Below are positions 1-10,544 of a stretch of DNA of 64,000 bases, in pieces. A model generated the notes under the pieces. The model was not told where the DNA came from. It worked only from the letters and a program-made list of their open reading frames with translations, and searched no databases. How positions within the stretch are numbered: the first letter of the stretch is position 1; each line of letters opens with the position of its first letter. The DNA comes from Agelaius tricolor. Taxonomy: Eukaryota > Chordata > Aves > Passeriformes > Icteridae. The translations under genes were made by a program, and so were the position numbers. Location: positions 1,274,001 to 1,338,000 of the forward strand of contig JALJCS010000007.1 in assembly GCA_023055355.1 (NCBI GenBank). Direction: 5' to 3'.

Positions 1-299
1 TTGTGTGACACAAATCAATGAGGAACAGGATCTGTGTCTTTCCAGGTGCAGCTGGAATGCTTCAGTCTCCCTGGGATTCATTAGTCCAGGTGTTAACGAG
101 TTTTTGTGCAGTGCACTTTCAAGACACAATTACAGCCATGTTTATAAGGGAGGGGTTAAACTGAGTCCTTTATTTAATAGAAAAACGAAAGATCCTGGTT
201 TGTTTCCTCCTGGTTTTTCCTCCAGGCACTTAAAAAACCCTTCCTCCTCTTCCAAGGACTTTCCTGACACTCTGGAAGAGATTATGCAACCCAGATTTT
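1..299. other. no recognisable feature
   Basis: Unique-looking mixed sequence at the window edge. No gene, repeat or splice pair could be supported. The long frame that runs through it is open only because it continues into CR1 sequence. Confidence 0.5.
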
Positions 300-1108
300 C
301 ATGGAGTTATGGAATGGTTCGGGGTGGAAGGGATTTAAAGGATCATCCTATTCCGTTCCCTGCCATGGCAGGGACAGACAGAATTCACAGAACTCCCAGA
401 GTGACCAGGTTGGAAGAGACCTTCAAGACCATCGAGTCCAGCCCAGCTCCAACCCCTCAACTGAACCCTGGCACCCAGTGCCACATCCAGGCTTTGTTAA
501 ACACACCCAGGCATGGGGACTCCACCACCTCCCTGGGCAGCCATTCCAGAACTTTCTCACCCTTGCTGGAAAAACCTTTTCCCTGCTCTCCAGCCTGGAT
601 TTCCCTTGGTGCAGCTGGAGGCTGTGTGCTCTGGTTGTGTCAGTGCTGCTGGAGAAAGAGCCCAGGGCCAGCTGAGCCCAGGCCCCTTTCAGGAGCTGTG
701 CAGAGTGAGGAGGGCAGCCCTGAGTCTCCTTTGCTCCAGGCTGAGCACCCCCAGCTCCCTCAGGGCTTCCTCCCAGGGTTTGTGTTCCCAGCCCCTCTCC
801 AGCCTCCTTGGCCCCTCTGCATGTGCTCAGTGTCCCCAGGTCCTTCCCAAACTGAAGGGCCAGAGCTGGGCACAGCACTCCAGGTGTGCCCTCAGCAGTG
901 CAGGGACAGAATGACCTCCCTGCTCCTGGGACAGCCAGGGACAGACACAGGGACAGACACAGGGACAGACACAGGGACAGAATGACCTCCCTGCTCCTGG
1001 GACAGACACAGGGACAGACACAGGGACAGACCCAGGGACAGAATGACCTCCCTGCTCCTGCTGCCTCTCCATTCCTGATGCAGGCCAGGAGCCATCGGCC
1101 TTGTTGGC
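300..1108 (-). mobile_element. CR1 LINE fragments (at least two, 3' part), minus strand
   Basis: A short CR1 tail in antisense (TGGAATGGTTCGGGGTGG near 312) runs to about 372. A second CR1 follows at about 373, where a different subfamily tail reads CACAGAACTCCCAGAGTG. The second element extends through the lower-case landmarks of a CR1 3' UTR and reverse-transcriptase C-terminus (CTCCAGGCTGAGCACCCCC near 735, GAGCTGGGCACAGCACTCC near 864). It resumes at 1053-1108 after an internal 12-bp minisatellite expansion. Both are 5'-truncated, which is usual for this LINE. Subfamily assignment would need a library search. Confidence 0.85.
900..1052. repeat. 12-bp minisatellite inside CR1
   Basis: Tandem GGGACAGACACA units are interrupted by two copies of a longer phrase containing AATGACCTCCCTGCTCCTGG. 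This gives a nested period of 12 bp within a period of about 60 bp. The flanking sequence is continuous CR1, so the array grew inside the element rather than being inserted. Confidence 0.85.
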
Positions 1109-1110
1109 CA

Positions 1111-1415
1111 AGTCCCACTGTCCCAGGTGCTCCCAGCCCCAGTGCCCAGCCTGGCCTTGGGCACTGCCAGGGATGCAGGGGCAGCCCCAGCTGCTCTGGG
1201 CACCCTGTGCCAGGGCCTGCCCACCCTGCCAGGGAACAATTCCTCATTGCCAAGATCCCAGCCAGCCCTGCCCTCTGGCACTGGCAGCCATTCCCTGGGT
1301 GCTGTCCCTGCAGGCCTTGTCCCCAGTCCCTCTGCAGCTCTCCTGGAGCCCCTGCAGGCCCTGCCAGGGGCTCTGAGCTCTCCCTGCAGCTGCTCCTCTC
1401 CAGGTGAGCACCCCA
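1111..1415 (-). mobile_element. CR1 LINE 3' fragment, minus strand
   Basis: Starts abruptly at TCCCACTGTCCCAGGTGCTC without the usual terminal 90 bases. It continues through the CR1 body (CTGGCCTTGGGCACTGCC, GGAACAATTCCTCATTGCC) to about 1415. The missing tail and the direct junction with the preceding CR1 suggest recombination between two CR1 copies. Confidence 0.85.
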
Positions 1416-1479
1416 TGGGCCACAATCCCATTTTTCAGGACAGGTCCTATTTCCATCCTGGAGAACTCCTGAACTCCGG

Positions 1480-1883
1480 TGAAGCCCTGATATTTTCTGA
1501 AAAATCCCTTTGCCCGTATTTTTTCTCCTGAGAAGCTGAGAGGCCTCAGAGGAAAAGAAAAACAATGGTTATCTGCTGCTGTGGGATGCAACAGGAGCAT
1601 CTGGGATTGGTCTCATGTGGTTGTTTTTAATTAATGGCCAATCACAGCCCAGCTGGCTCGGACTCTCTGGTCACTCACAAGATTTTATTACCATTCCATT
1701 CCTTTCCTTTCTAGTCCTTGCCAGCCTTCTGATGAAATCCTTTCTTCTATTCTTTTAGTATAGCTATGATATATAATTTGCTTTTAATATAATATCTACC
1801 ATGAAATAATAAATCAGCCTCTGAAACATGGAGTCAATTCTCATCCATTCCCTCATCCTGGGGCCCCTGTGAACACCACCACA
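1480..1883 (+). mobile_element. solo LTR, family A (songbird ERVK-like), plus strand
   Basis: Shares the whole length of the better-preserved copies at 23286, 24560 and 31244. Landmarks are GAGAAGCTGAGAGGCCTCAG, GGTTATCTGCTGCTGTGG, CTTCTGATGAAATCC and AATAAATCAGCC (poly(A) signal), ending GAACACCACCACA. The first 20 bases are degraded relative to the intact TGTCACAGAC start. The flanks (CTCCGG and CTCTCG) match at only four of six bases, so no clean target duplication is claimed. No gag, pol or env sequence lies nearby. Confidence 0.8.
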
Positions 1884-3140
1884 CTCTCGAGCTGCACAAC
1901 ACCAAAAATGAGGAAAATCAGCTTGGCCCAAACCCCTTGCTGCTTAATTGGCCTGTAAATTACCTCAATCCTTTTATCCACGAGGAATATCCCAGTTCCA
2001 TCACTTTTATGGGGTTTAACAGCAGAAGTTTTATGATTTGGAAGATCCTGTTTCAAAATAAAATAAAAATGAGCTGATTTTTCAGGGAATTGTCCCATAT
2101 TTAGAGATGTTTGTGTGTCCTGCTGAGCTGCTGTTTAAGAGAATTATTTGCTGTCTCCAATGCCAAATAAAGCTGTTATTTCTTATCTCTGATGAGGATT
2201 AATTAAAATAAATCAATTTTAAAAATCCCATTTTTCACCCTGCTCTTCCCCCACAGCTAAAAATGATTTAAAATGCAATTATTTTATGCAAAGCATTGTT
2301 GTAAAAAATAAAGACAATAAATAATAATACCCCAAGAAATGAATTTTGCAAAGACTTTTCCATTTTCTAAACTTCCTGATTTTGCTGATTTCTTGGAATA
2401 CACTTTATTTTTTCCTTGGGGAGGAAATCTAAGACATATTTTAAATTTCTGAAGCCTCCTGTCACCTATTATAAAATATATATTTTACAATATAAATTAT
2501 TATAAAATATAATTTCATTTTCTTAAAATTGTTACAGATATTAGTGATATTAATCATAAACCATTGGGTTAATTACATAAATTACTGCATAAATTAATTT
2601 TTGATGAAATCTTTATCCCTTTTTTTTTAAGGAAACCACACTTGTGTATTCACTAACTTTGCATTGTCACTGCAACTTTTTCAAAGAAACTTGACAGAAA
2701 TTTCCAAGATATTCAGTTCCCCCAGAATTCCATGGCTGGCAGTGAAGGAGACTCTTGGATTAATGTAAATTATTCCAAGGGATTGTCAAGCACCAGAGAA
2801 ACCACCCCCAAAAAAAGATGGATCAGGGAAAACAATTCCTTCTCTGTTCTGGAGGATAAAAACAACTTCTTTGTGTCTCTCCATAATTCCCTTATGAGAG
2901 CAGAATATTCCTGAATGCCCCCATGCTTGAAAAGCTCATTTTGGACTCCAGCACCAACATATCAATGTTTTCCATTGTTTCTCCTGGAGTGGGAAAGAAA
3001 TTCAGTTATTCCCAGGGAATTGGGTAAATTCTGGGATGTCACAAGGGATTCCTTGGATCTTCTCCCTCCTGCTCCATTCCTTGGGATTTTGTTGAGGCCT
3101 CCTGAGCAGAGCAGAGTATCCAGCTTGGATTAGGGTGAGA
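1884..3140. other. AT-rich stretch without recognised gene
   Basis: About 1.25 kb of unique-looking AT-rich sequence. Open frames are short, and no splice-flanked coding segment or repeat family was recognised. Confidence 0.5.
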
Positions 3141-3144
3141 AATC

Positions 3145-3975
3145 CTTGTGGAAAAAATAGAAATTAAAATAAAACAAAATAAGTTATAATAAATAAAATA
3201 AAATAAAAATATAATATAATATAATATAATATAATATAATATAATATAATATAGAAATTAAAATAACAAATAAAATAATATATAAATAATTAATTATTAA
3301 ATAATTAATTATATTATTAAATATTAATTAATGATTATATTATTTAATTATATTATTAAATAATAAATTATAATAGATTATAATAAAAATATAATAAGAG
3401 AAAAATTGTAATATACTATAATAAGTAAATAGAAATTAAAATATAATAAAATATAATAAAATAATTAAATTATAATATAATATAATAATATAGAAATTAA
3501 AATAAAATAATGAATAAAATAAAATAATATATAAATAATGAATTATTAAATAATTAATGATATTAATGATATTATTTAAGAATTATATTATTTAATTATA
3601 TTATTAAATAATGAATTGTAATATATTATAATAAATATGTAATAAGAGAAAATTATAATATAATATAATGATATGAGAAAATAGAAATTAAAATAAAGTA
3701 AAATAGAAATATAATAAAATAATAAAATTACACTATAGTACAATATAATATAATAATATAGAAAATGAAATCAAATAATTAATGAAATAAAATATAATAT
3801 ACAAATAATATATTATTAAATAATTAATAATATTAATTATATTATTTATGAATTATATTCTTTTCTTATCTTATTAAATAATAAATTATAATAGATTATA
3901 ATAAAAATATAATAAGAAAATAGAAAATAAAATAAAATAAAATAAATAATAATAAAATAAAATAAATAGACCAGG
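3145..3975. repeat. AT-rich higher-order tandem repeat
   Basis: Almost pure A+T. Beneath the ATAAT microsatellite texture lies a larger unit starting ATAGAAATTAAAAT or a variant at 3251, 3490 and 3758, giving spacings of 239 and 268 bp. Each unit passes in the same order through a TATAAATAAT segment, a TATTAAATAATTAAT segment and TATAATAGATTATAATAAA or a variant. It is therefore a degenerate three-copy tandem repeat and not just simple sequence. Confidence 0.75.
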
Positions 3976-4498
3976 CTTAATTCCAATACCCTCAGAACTT
4001 AAAAGTCCTTAATTAGGCCAGGACAGAGTTGAGGCAACTGGAACTGAGGCTGTGCTTATCCCAGTGATGGGAATCTCCTCTAGGGATGTTTGGGAATCTC
4101 CTCAAGGAATGTTTATCCCAGTGGGAGTTCCTAAGTGTGGGAAGCTCTTCAGAACAGGTAAACAGAGAGGAAAGTCTGGGTGAGCCCAGGAGGGGGTTGG
4201 CAGCTGCTTTGGAACAACAAATCCAACTTTTAATATTCCCTCAGCACAACCTGGAGCTCCTCTGAGTTATTCCAGTGGCCACTTGGAATTTCTGGGAATT
4301 ATAAACACTTGGAACAAGAGGCTCCTTGTTATGTTTGATGAGGGGTCTGTTTAAATATTGGGATATTTAATAATTTCTGATTAATATTTCTGTTTAAATT
4401 TCTTTCTGTTTAATATTTCTGTTTAAATATTGGGATGTTTCTCCTGACTGGTAGAGGAGAAACTCAGCACAGAATCCCAGAATGGGACTGGGAGAGCC
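3976..4498. other. no gene; small local duplications
   Basis: GGGAATCTCCTC occurs twice around 4069-4105. The phrase TTTCTGTTTAAAT recurs three times in 4345-4436. Nothing else was recognised. Confidence 0.5.
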
Positions 4499-4688
4499 CT
4501 TCATTCCCAACATTCCCTTCATTCCCAACATTCCCTTCATTCCCTACATTCCCTACATTCCCTTCATTCCCAACATTCCCAACATTCCCTACATTCCCTA
4601 CATTCCCTTCATTCCCAACATTCCCAACATTCCCTACATTCCCTTCATTCCCTATATTCCCTTCATTCCCTTCATTCCCTTCATTCCC
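4499..4688. repeat. 9-bp minisatellite (WWCATTCCC)n
   Basis: About 21 tandem nonamers of the form TTCATTCCC, AACATTCCC or TACATTCCC. Because 9 is a multiple of 3 the array stays open in several frames, which explains the Phe-Pro and Ile-Pro rich frames here. No coding role is inferred. Confidence 0.9.
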
Positions 4689-6093
4689 ATGGTTAATTTT
4701 GGATAATTTTGCTGGTTTAGCTTCCAGGCCTGTTTTCCTTGGATTGTCAGGAGCTGAGGATGCTCAGCAGCAGTTTAATGAAATTAAGTCAACAGAGATT
4801 TTTTTTTTTTTTTTTTTAGCAATTTTTGCAATTTTATAAATAGCAAATAAATAGCAAATAAATAGCAAAATTTTTTCAATTTTCCCCCTTGGACAAATGC
4901 ACCAAAGAATTATTTTCTGGTGGGACAGGATAATTCCATGCAGGAACTGTATTCCAGAGGAAAAGTCAAGCCCAGAGTTTTATACAAGGCAGTTGGACTG
5001 GCAAAGTTACAAAATTTGAGATAAAAATAATGAGTTTTCTCCACAAATGATGTTCATTTGTACATAAAAATATTGGATTTTGTAGGAATTTTGTCCAGGC
5101 AAAAAATCAGACTAGAAAAAAAGACTAAAAGGAATTTCAGAGTCTTTTATTTCATTTAAAGGTTCAGAATCAGCCCATTTACATTTTAAAAAAATATCCT
5201 TGCTAGGCTCTCATCCCTTCCATCCCAGTATTTAACCATTGTGCTGCTTCCCTGGGCTACAAGGGAAAAAAAGAAAGGAGTGAAATTGGGAGGTTTTGTG
5301 TGTTTTTCTCTATATTTTTCCCTTTTTTCTGGTGTTAAACCCCCCCAGATTGCCTCGAGCAACAAAGCCATGCTTTGGCAGGTTAGTCCTAGTTAAGGGC
5401 ATATGGCTCCTTATTCCCTGTGGGAATTCAGCCAGAAGTCAGCCAGAAAATCCAGATTCCCCTAATTAACAACAGCCAAACATTTGGCTAAAAAATCATG
5501 AGGGTTTTTTTTTTTTTGCTGTTGTTTGTCTGTTTTGTGTTGGTTTTGCGTGGCTTTCTACCCATTTATCTGTCTTTATTTTTTTAGGGGAAAAAAAAAA
5601 AAACCAAGAAAAAAACCCCCACACCACTCTGGGATTGATGGAGCAAATTATGTTGCAATTATCCTAACGATGTCTTTGTGATTTTTTTAGGGAAAATGTT
5701 TGGTTTTTACTACGACCCTCCTTGGATTTGCCGTAGATTTCAAGAAGAATTGAAATAAATTCCGTTGATTATAAATCATCATTGGGGGACTATTTTTTTT
5801 TTTGAGGGAAGCCAAACCACTCTTAGATGGTCCAGAGGAGGCTACAAAATTGAGGATCCCACTGGGAAATTGGGAAGGCTGGAGCACCTCTAATAAAGAA
5901 AAAATGGGAGAGTTGGGGCTGGAAAAGAAAAGGCTGCAGGGAGACCACCTGCACTTCCAATATATGGAGGATGTTCCTAAAAAAGATGGACACAGACATT
6001 TTCCCAAGATCTGGATTGACAAAAAGCAGATTAAATCGGACATGAGCAACGTATTTTTGGGGATGAGAATGGAGAGACACTGGAACAGTTCCA
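4689..6093. other. no gene; homopolymer runs
   Basis: Contains a T run at 4800-4819, three copies of AAATAGCAAATA around 4837-4870, and T and A runs near 5504 and 5588. Otherwise unique-looking AT-rich DNA. Confidence 0.5.
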
Positions 6094-6231
6094 ATGTGGC
6101 TGCCCCTGGATCCCTGGCAGGTTGGACACTGGGGCTGGCAGCAGCCTGGGACAGTGTCCCTGCCATGGCAGGGGTGGAATGAAAGGATCTTTGAAGGTTT
6201 TTTCCAAACCAAACCACTCCATGAATCTGAG
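6094..6231 (+). mobile_element. CR1 LINE 3' fragment, plus strand
   Basis: CTGCCCCTGGATCCCTGGCA leads to TGTCCCTGCCATGGCAGG and the terminal phrase CCAAACCACTCCATGAATC, which is the CR1 3' tail in sense orientation. Confidence 0.85.
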
Positions 6232-6358
6232 ACAAACCATCCCAAAAAAAACCCCAGAGTATCCCAGGATTGCCACAAAAAGGGAGCATGAAATGTTGGG
6301 AATATGACCAAGAGAAGCAGCTGGGAGGGATTTGAGGAGCTCTGCTCTGCCCCATTAC

Positions 6359-6457
6359 CTCGGACATGGATAAATCCTGGATTTCCTCCTCCATGGCCTG
6401 TCAGACTTGCTCCAGATCCTCCCTTTCCTCCCTCTCCAGGCAGCAGGACACAGGTGA
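6359..6457 (-). pseudogene. candidate coiled-coil exon or first coding exon, one in-frame stop
   Basis: On the minus strand, CCTGTCCCTGGCAG precedes a 33-codon phase 0/0 segment that ends GAG at a GTAATG donor. The reading has coiled-coil texture (LEREEREDLEQV, a TGA stop at 6401-6403, then QAMEEEIQDLSMSE). The TGA could be a decayed CGA, which would make this a broken exon. Alternatively it could lie in a 5' UTR upstream of the ATG at 6392-6394, which has a GCCATGG context. A chance open frame is the third option. No family was recognised. Confidence 0.2.
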
Positions 6458-7213
6458 CTGCCAGGGACAGGTAGGAGCAGATGGAGCAGTTGGAAAGCTC
6501 TGGAATGTGCAGGGAGCTCCCAACCGTGGCTGGGAAGGTTCCTGCACACCCCAGTGGCAAAGAAACCCTAAAGGTGCTTTAACAGAGCCTGCAAGCTCTG
6601 AGCTGAGCCCATCTTAACATCCCTCCCACCTGGAAACATCATTCCCTGCTGGAATTCCCTTCTGCACCGTCCCCCTTCCTCCTGAGTGACCTCCTCTTCC
6701 TCCCATTGTGCCAGAGCCAGCATTCCAAGCCCAGCAATGATTCAGCAAATCAGGCACTGCAGATCCCCAGCTCCTTGTTGGATGTGGAGAGCAAATGTTA
6801 TTCACAGTCCCAGCAGTTCATTTAAAAAAAGCTAAATCAAGATGCTGCTGAGCTTTATTTTCAGTCTGTTGCTTCCAAAGGCTTAATAAGAAAATCCTGG
6901 TTTCCTTAGGGATGATTCACTCAGGCTTTGGAGGCTCTGGAAGGGACAGAGGCAGCAGCAGTGATTTGTGAGCTCTGGAAGGGAAAGGCAGCAGTGGAGC
7001 CCTGATCCCAGCCTGGAACACTCCTAATAAATAATCCTGAGCTCCCAGCAGCTCTCCCAGGCTCTCCCTCCACAGCAACCTCAGAGGCCCTGGAAGAACC
7101 TGGCAAGCTCAGCCCTCCCTGCCCTCCTCCACAGCCTGGCTGCCAGTGCTCTGGAACAAACCCCTAAAGCCCTGTCCTCTTCTCTTCCATGAGAAACCCA
7201 TAATCCCTGTCCT
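6458..7213. other. no recognised gene
   Basis: Mixed-composition sequence with short overlapping frames on both strands. No repeat family or convincing splice pair was seen. Confidence 0.45.
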
Positions 7214-7419
7214 TCCTCTCCTCTCCTCTCCTCTCCTCTCCTCTCCTCTCCTCTCCTCTCCTCTCCTCTCCTCTCCTCTCCTCTCCTCTCCTCTCCTCTC
7301 CTCTCCTCTCCTCTCCTCTCCTCTCCTCTCCTCTCCTCTCCTCTCCTCTCCTCTCCTCTCCTCTCCTCTCCTCTCCTCTCCTCTCCTCTCCTCTCCTCTC
7401 CTCTCCTCTCCTCTCCTCC
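7214..7419. repeat. (CCTCT)n pentanucleotide microsatellite
   Basis: About 41 uninterrupted pentamers, roughly 205 bases with pyrimidines only on the plus strand. Perfect purity over this length implies recent expansion and high mutability. The long Arg-Gly-Glu and Leu-Ser rich frames across it are artefacts. Confidence 0.95.
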
Positions 7420-7734
7420 TCCCCAAATCCCTGTCCCTCTTCTCTTCCCATAACAAACCCCTAAATCCGTGCTCCTTTTCCTCCTGTTCCCTCCTGGAGC
7501 AGCTCCCTGTGTCCCTCCAGCCCATCCTGGCTGAGCTGTTCCTGTCAGGACAGGGGTGACAGCAAAGTGTCCCCCAGAGGGGCCTGGCCTGCTGAGCTCA
7601 TCTTGGCCTGAGATCCAGGAGGAATTTTCTCCCTAAAAAATCAGGAATTTGGGGGTGGCTCCACTTCTGTGTCCCAGCACAGGCTGTGCCCTTCTCAGCA
7701 GGATCTGGGCACTTCTTCCATACCCAAATCCAGC

Positions 7735-7800
7735 TGTGGGGAGGACCTGAGTGATTTTTAAGGCTCTTTCCAACCCAAATAATTCTGGGATTCTCTGATT
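7735..7800 (+). mobile_element. CR1 tail fragment, plus strand
   Basis: TTTTTAAGGCTCTTTCCAAC followed by CCAAATAATTCTGGGATTC is a diverged CR1 terminal tail. Sequence upstream is too diverged to set a 5' boundary. Confidence 0.6.
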
Positions 7801-7889
7801 TGATTTCCCTGATGATCCCAACACCCTTCTGGTTCCACATGGATGGGAAAGGACTTTTTATAAGGGCATGTACAGGACAAGGGGGAATT

Positions 7890-8140
7890 TTAAACTGCCA
7901 GAGGGCAGGGCTGGATGGGCTATTGGGAAGAGATCCTTCCCTGGGAGGGTGGGCAGGGGCTGGGATGGAATTCCCAGAGCAGCTGGGGCTGCCCCTGCAT
8001 CCCTGGCAGTGCCCAAGGCCAGGCTGGACACTGGGGCTGGAGCAGCCTGGGGCAGTGGGAGGTGTCCCTGCCATGGCAGGGGTGCCACTGGGTGGGCTTT
8101 AAAGCCCCTTCCAGTCCAAACCATTCCATGATTCCAGCCT
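7890..8140 (+). mobile_element. CR1 LINE 3' fragment, plus strand
   Basis: Runs from GCCAGAGGGCAGGGCTGG through CAGCTGGGGCTGCCCCTGC to the tail CCAGTCCAAACCATTCCATG. It is a complete 3' end of about 250 bp, truncated at 5'. Confidence 0.9.
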
Positions 8141-9074
8141 CAATGATCCTGGGGCTCTGGGATTCAGTTGCTGTGCCCATCCATCCCCCAGGACAATGCC
8201 TGTGGCCAACCAGGAACATGGAAATCCATCCTCTCCCTGATTTCCAGCCCCTGACCCGAAGCTCCAGAACAAACCCCAACCCTCATTTCAGCCTCTCCAC
8301 AATCCAGGGGGGGAACTGTGGGATATGGGGAGGGGGGAACCCAAACCAAACAAGTTATTCCTGCAGATTTGATGAAAGGTTCTTGGGCCAAAGGGTTTTG
8401 CCTGAAACCCAGGAATTTTTCCTTCCCTGCTCCAACTCCAGCGCAGCCAATTGTGTGTGGTTTGTGCTGTTGCTGTGAACATTCTCTGGCTGTATGAGAG
8501 CAGGGCTAATTAAACTCTCACAGTTATACATTAATTAGTAATCAACATAAATAATCATAAAAACATCACCCTTTGATGGCAAGACTTGACCAATTCCAAC
8601 GGGGTTTGGCCCAACGGAGCATTCGAAGAATTTGGCCATAATCTGCTTTTTTTGCCAACCCTTCAAGGAGTCCTTTCCCTGCTAAGCATGTTTTTCTTCA
8701 AGAGATTATCCTCCATCCAAGCCAATTAACTGCATTCCAACGAAAACAGGGAGAATTTGAAATAAATGATACCAGGCTGTTAGTAAAGAAAGAGAGAGGG
8801 GGAATGAGAACACAATTGAGAGTCAGAAATTGCGGTCACTTAAATCAAACCCCTTCTGTGCACAGCTGAAAACATTTTCTCTCCTCAAATCCTGACATTT
8901 TACCACAGGAGAAGGAACAAGGGCATTAAATCTTCCAGGGGTTTTCACTTGTTTGGGTTGCCAGAGTGGCTCTGGTGCTGCCTCACGTTCTGAATGTTTT
9001 AAGAAAGATGTTAATTACCCAGTTCAGGGACAGAACAACCGGGGAAAACACAAAAAGAAGGAGAACACAAAATA
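8141..9074. other. repeat-free stretch, candidate conserved noncoding element at 8520-8900
   Basis: No LINE, LTR or satellite was recognised. The 8520-8900 part is AT-rich with scattered CpGs (for example CCAACGGAGCATTCGAAG) and homeobox/TCF-like words (TTAATTAGTAATC, CTTTGATGG). That texture resembles vertebrate conserved noncoding DNA. This rests on appearance only; conservation cannot be seen from one sequence. Confidence 0.25.
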
Positions 9075-9165
9075 TTCTGAGCTGGAAGGGACCCACAGGG
9101 TCGTTGGGAGCAACTCTTGAGTATGGGGATCAAATCCAGATTTTTGTGGAACCAGGGCTGAACAA
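9075..9165 (-). mobile_element. CR1 fragment (second tail type), minus strand
   Basis: ATATTCTGAGCTGGAAGGG and ACCCACAGGGTCGTTGGGAG match the antisense tail of the CR1 subgroup also seen at 57535. The element fades into unrecognised sequence after about 9165. Confidence 0.65.
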
Positions 9166-9362
9166 AGTGCAGGATAAACCCTCAGGAATTTGGGAACAGT
9201 AGCTGAGGGCATCCCTCACCTTCCCAACACCTGAGGTGAACCCAAAAAACAACACTGGGGGTCTGGGACAAGGTGTTCACACAGCCATGACCCAGGAGCT
9301 GGGAGACCAGGAGAGGAGATCAGAACTTGGATATTCCAAAAGGAATTTGGATCTTCCAAAGA

Positions 9363-9546
9363 AAATCCTCCCCGTGAGGGTGGGCAGGCCCTGGCACAGG
9401 GTGCCCAGAGCAGCTGGGGCTGCCCCTGCATCCCTGGCAGTGCCCAAGGCCAGGCTGGACACTGGGGACAGTGGGAGGTGTCCCTGCACCCAGAGGAACT
9501 GGATGGGCTTTAAGGTTTCACCCAACCCAACCCATTCCAGGATTCC
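9363..9546 (+). mobile_element. CR1 LINE 3' fragment, plus strand
   Basis: GTGAGGGTGGGCAGGCCCTG leads into the CR1 core and ends CCCAACCCAACCCATTCCAG. The segment between core and tail is shortened (CACTGGGGACAGTGGGAGG). Confidence 0.88.
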
Positions 9547-10538
9547 ATGAACTCTCATCCCGAGGGGTCTGCCTTGCTTTGACAGCTGCTCCTGCTGGTG
9601 GCCCCACCAGAGCTGGCCCTGGTGTCCCCTCTGTGGGACCAGCAGCTGCCTCAGGAGGGAAATTCTCCAGGAAGCTGCTCCCAGAGGAACTCGAGCCACA
9701 AAGAGGATGGAAACTGGCCCAGCCTTGAGCACTGAGGAGAAAGAGGCCACTGGAAGCTCTCCCAGGCTTCTCCATGCAGGTCTGGTTGAGCACAAGGGAG
9801 ATGCAGCTGGATTCCCTTCCCAAACCCAGCAGAGGAGCCACGCTGAGCTGGGAGCACCCTGGAGCTCTTCCCCAGTGCCTTCCCATCTCCAGCAGCTCCA
9901 CAAAGCCAGGGCTGCCAGAACCCCTGGGAAAGGAGAGCTCCTGCTGTCACCACCAGGGCTGGAGCAGTTTGGACGCCAATGCCCAGCTGTGGGCACCCAG
10001 CTCTCAGGGTGGAATTTTGGAACTTCAAATTCCCATCCTCAGTGGAGACCCCTCTCCTGCATGGAAAGGCAGAGGCAGCTCTCCCATCCCTCCCTCCTCC
10101 CCTCCCACACAGATCCACCTGGAGTCCATCCCCATGTCCAAAGGCTGCATCCACACAAGGCTTTAATGAGTTTTCCAAGCCTTCCTTAGGTCAAATCCCA
10201 GCCTGGTGTGTTCCACATGCACCCTGTGAGGAGCCCCTCTGGAAAGGGGAGCATTCCTGCTGCTGTTGTTTCTGTTCCCTCAACACTCTGGCCCAGGGTC
10301 CCTTTATTTTAGGAATGGTCCCAACAAATTCTTTCACCAGTCCTTCCCTCGGGGGCTCCCCAAATTGGAGAGCCTGAAATCCTCCAGGATTGTCTGGCCC
10401 TCCCACTTCCTGCAGAGCATCTGCTTACCTCAGGATTTATGGATGTGAGAAATTAGCTGCAGTTCCTCCCCTGTGAGCTGAGATTCCAAGCAGCTTTCCC
10501 TGAACCATCCATCACAGGGGTGCTTCCATGGAGCATTC
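9547..10538. other. no recognised gene
   Basis: GC-richer sequence with overlapping open frames of 130-240 codons on both strands. Openness on both strands, with no splice pair, codon bias or family match, argues against coding. Confidence 0.45.
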
Positions 10539-10544
10539 CCAGTT

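Noticed and set aside
5..985. 326-codon plus frame and 380-codon minus frame at the left end
   Set aside because: They run through antisense and sense CR1 and a 12-bp repeat that is a multiple of three; both strands are open at once, and there is no recognisable protein.
9277..10189. Long frames on both strands near a CR1
   Set aside because: Partly CR1-derived, open on both strands, with no splice support.
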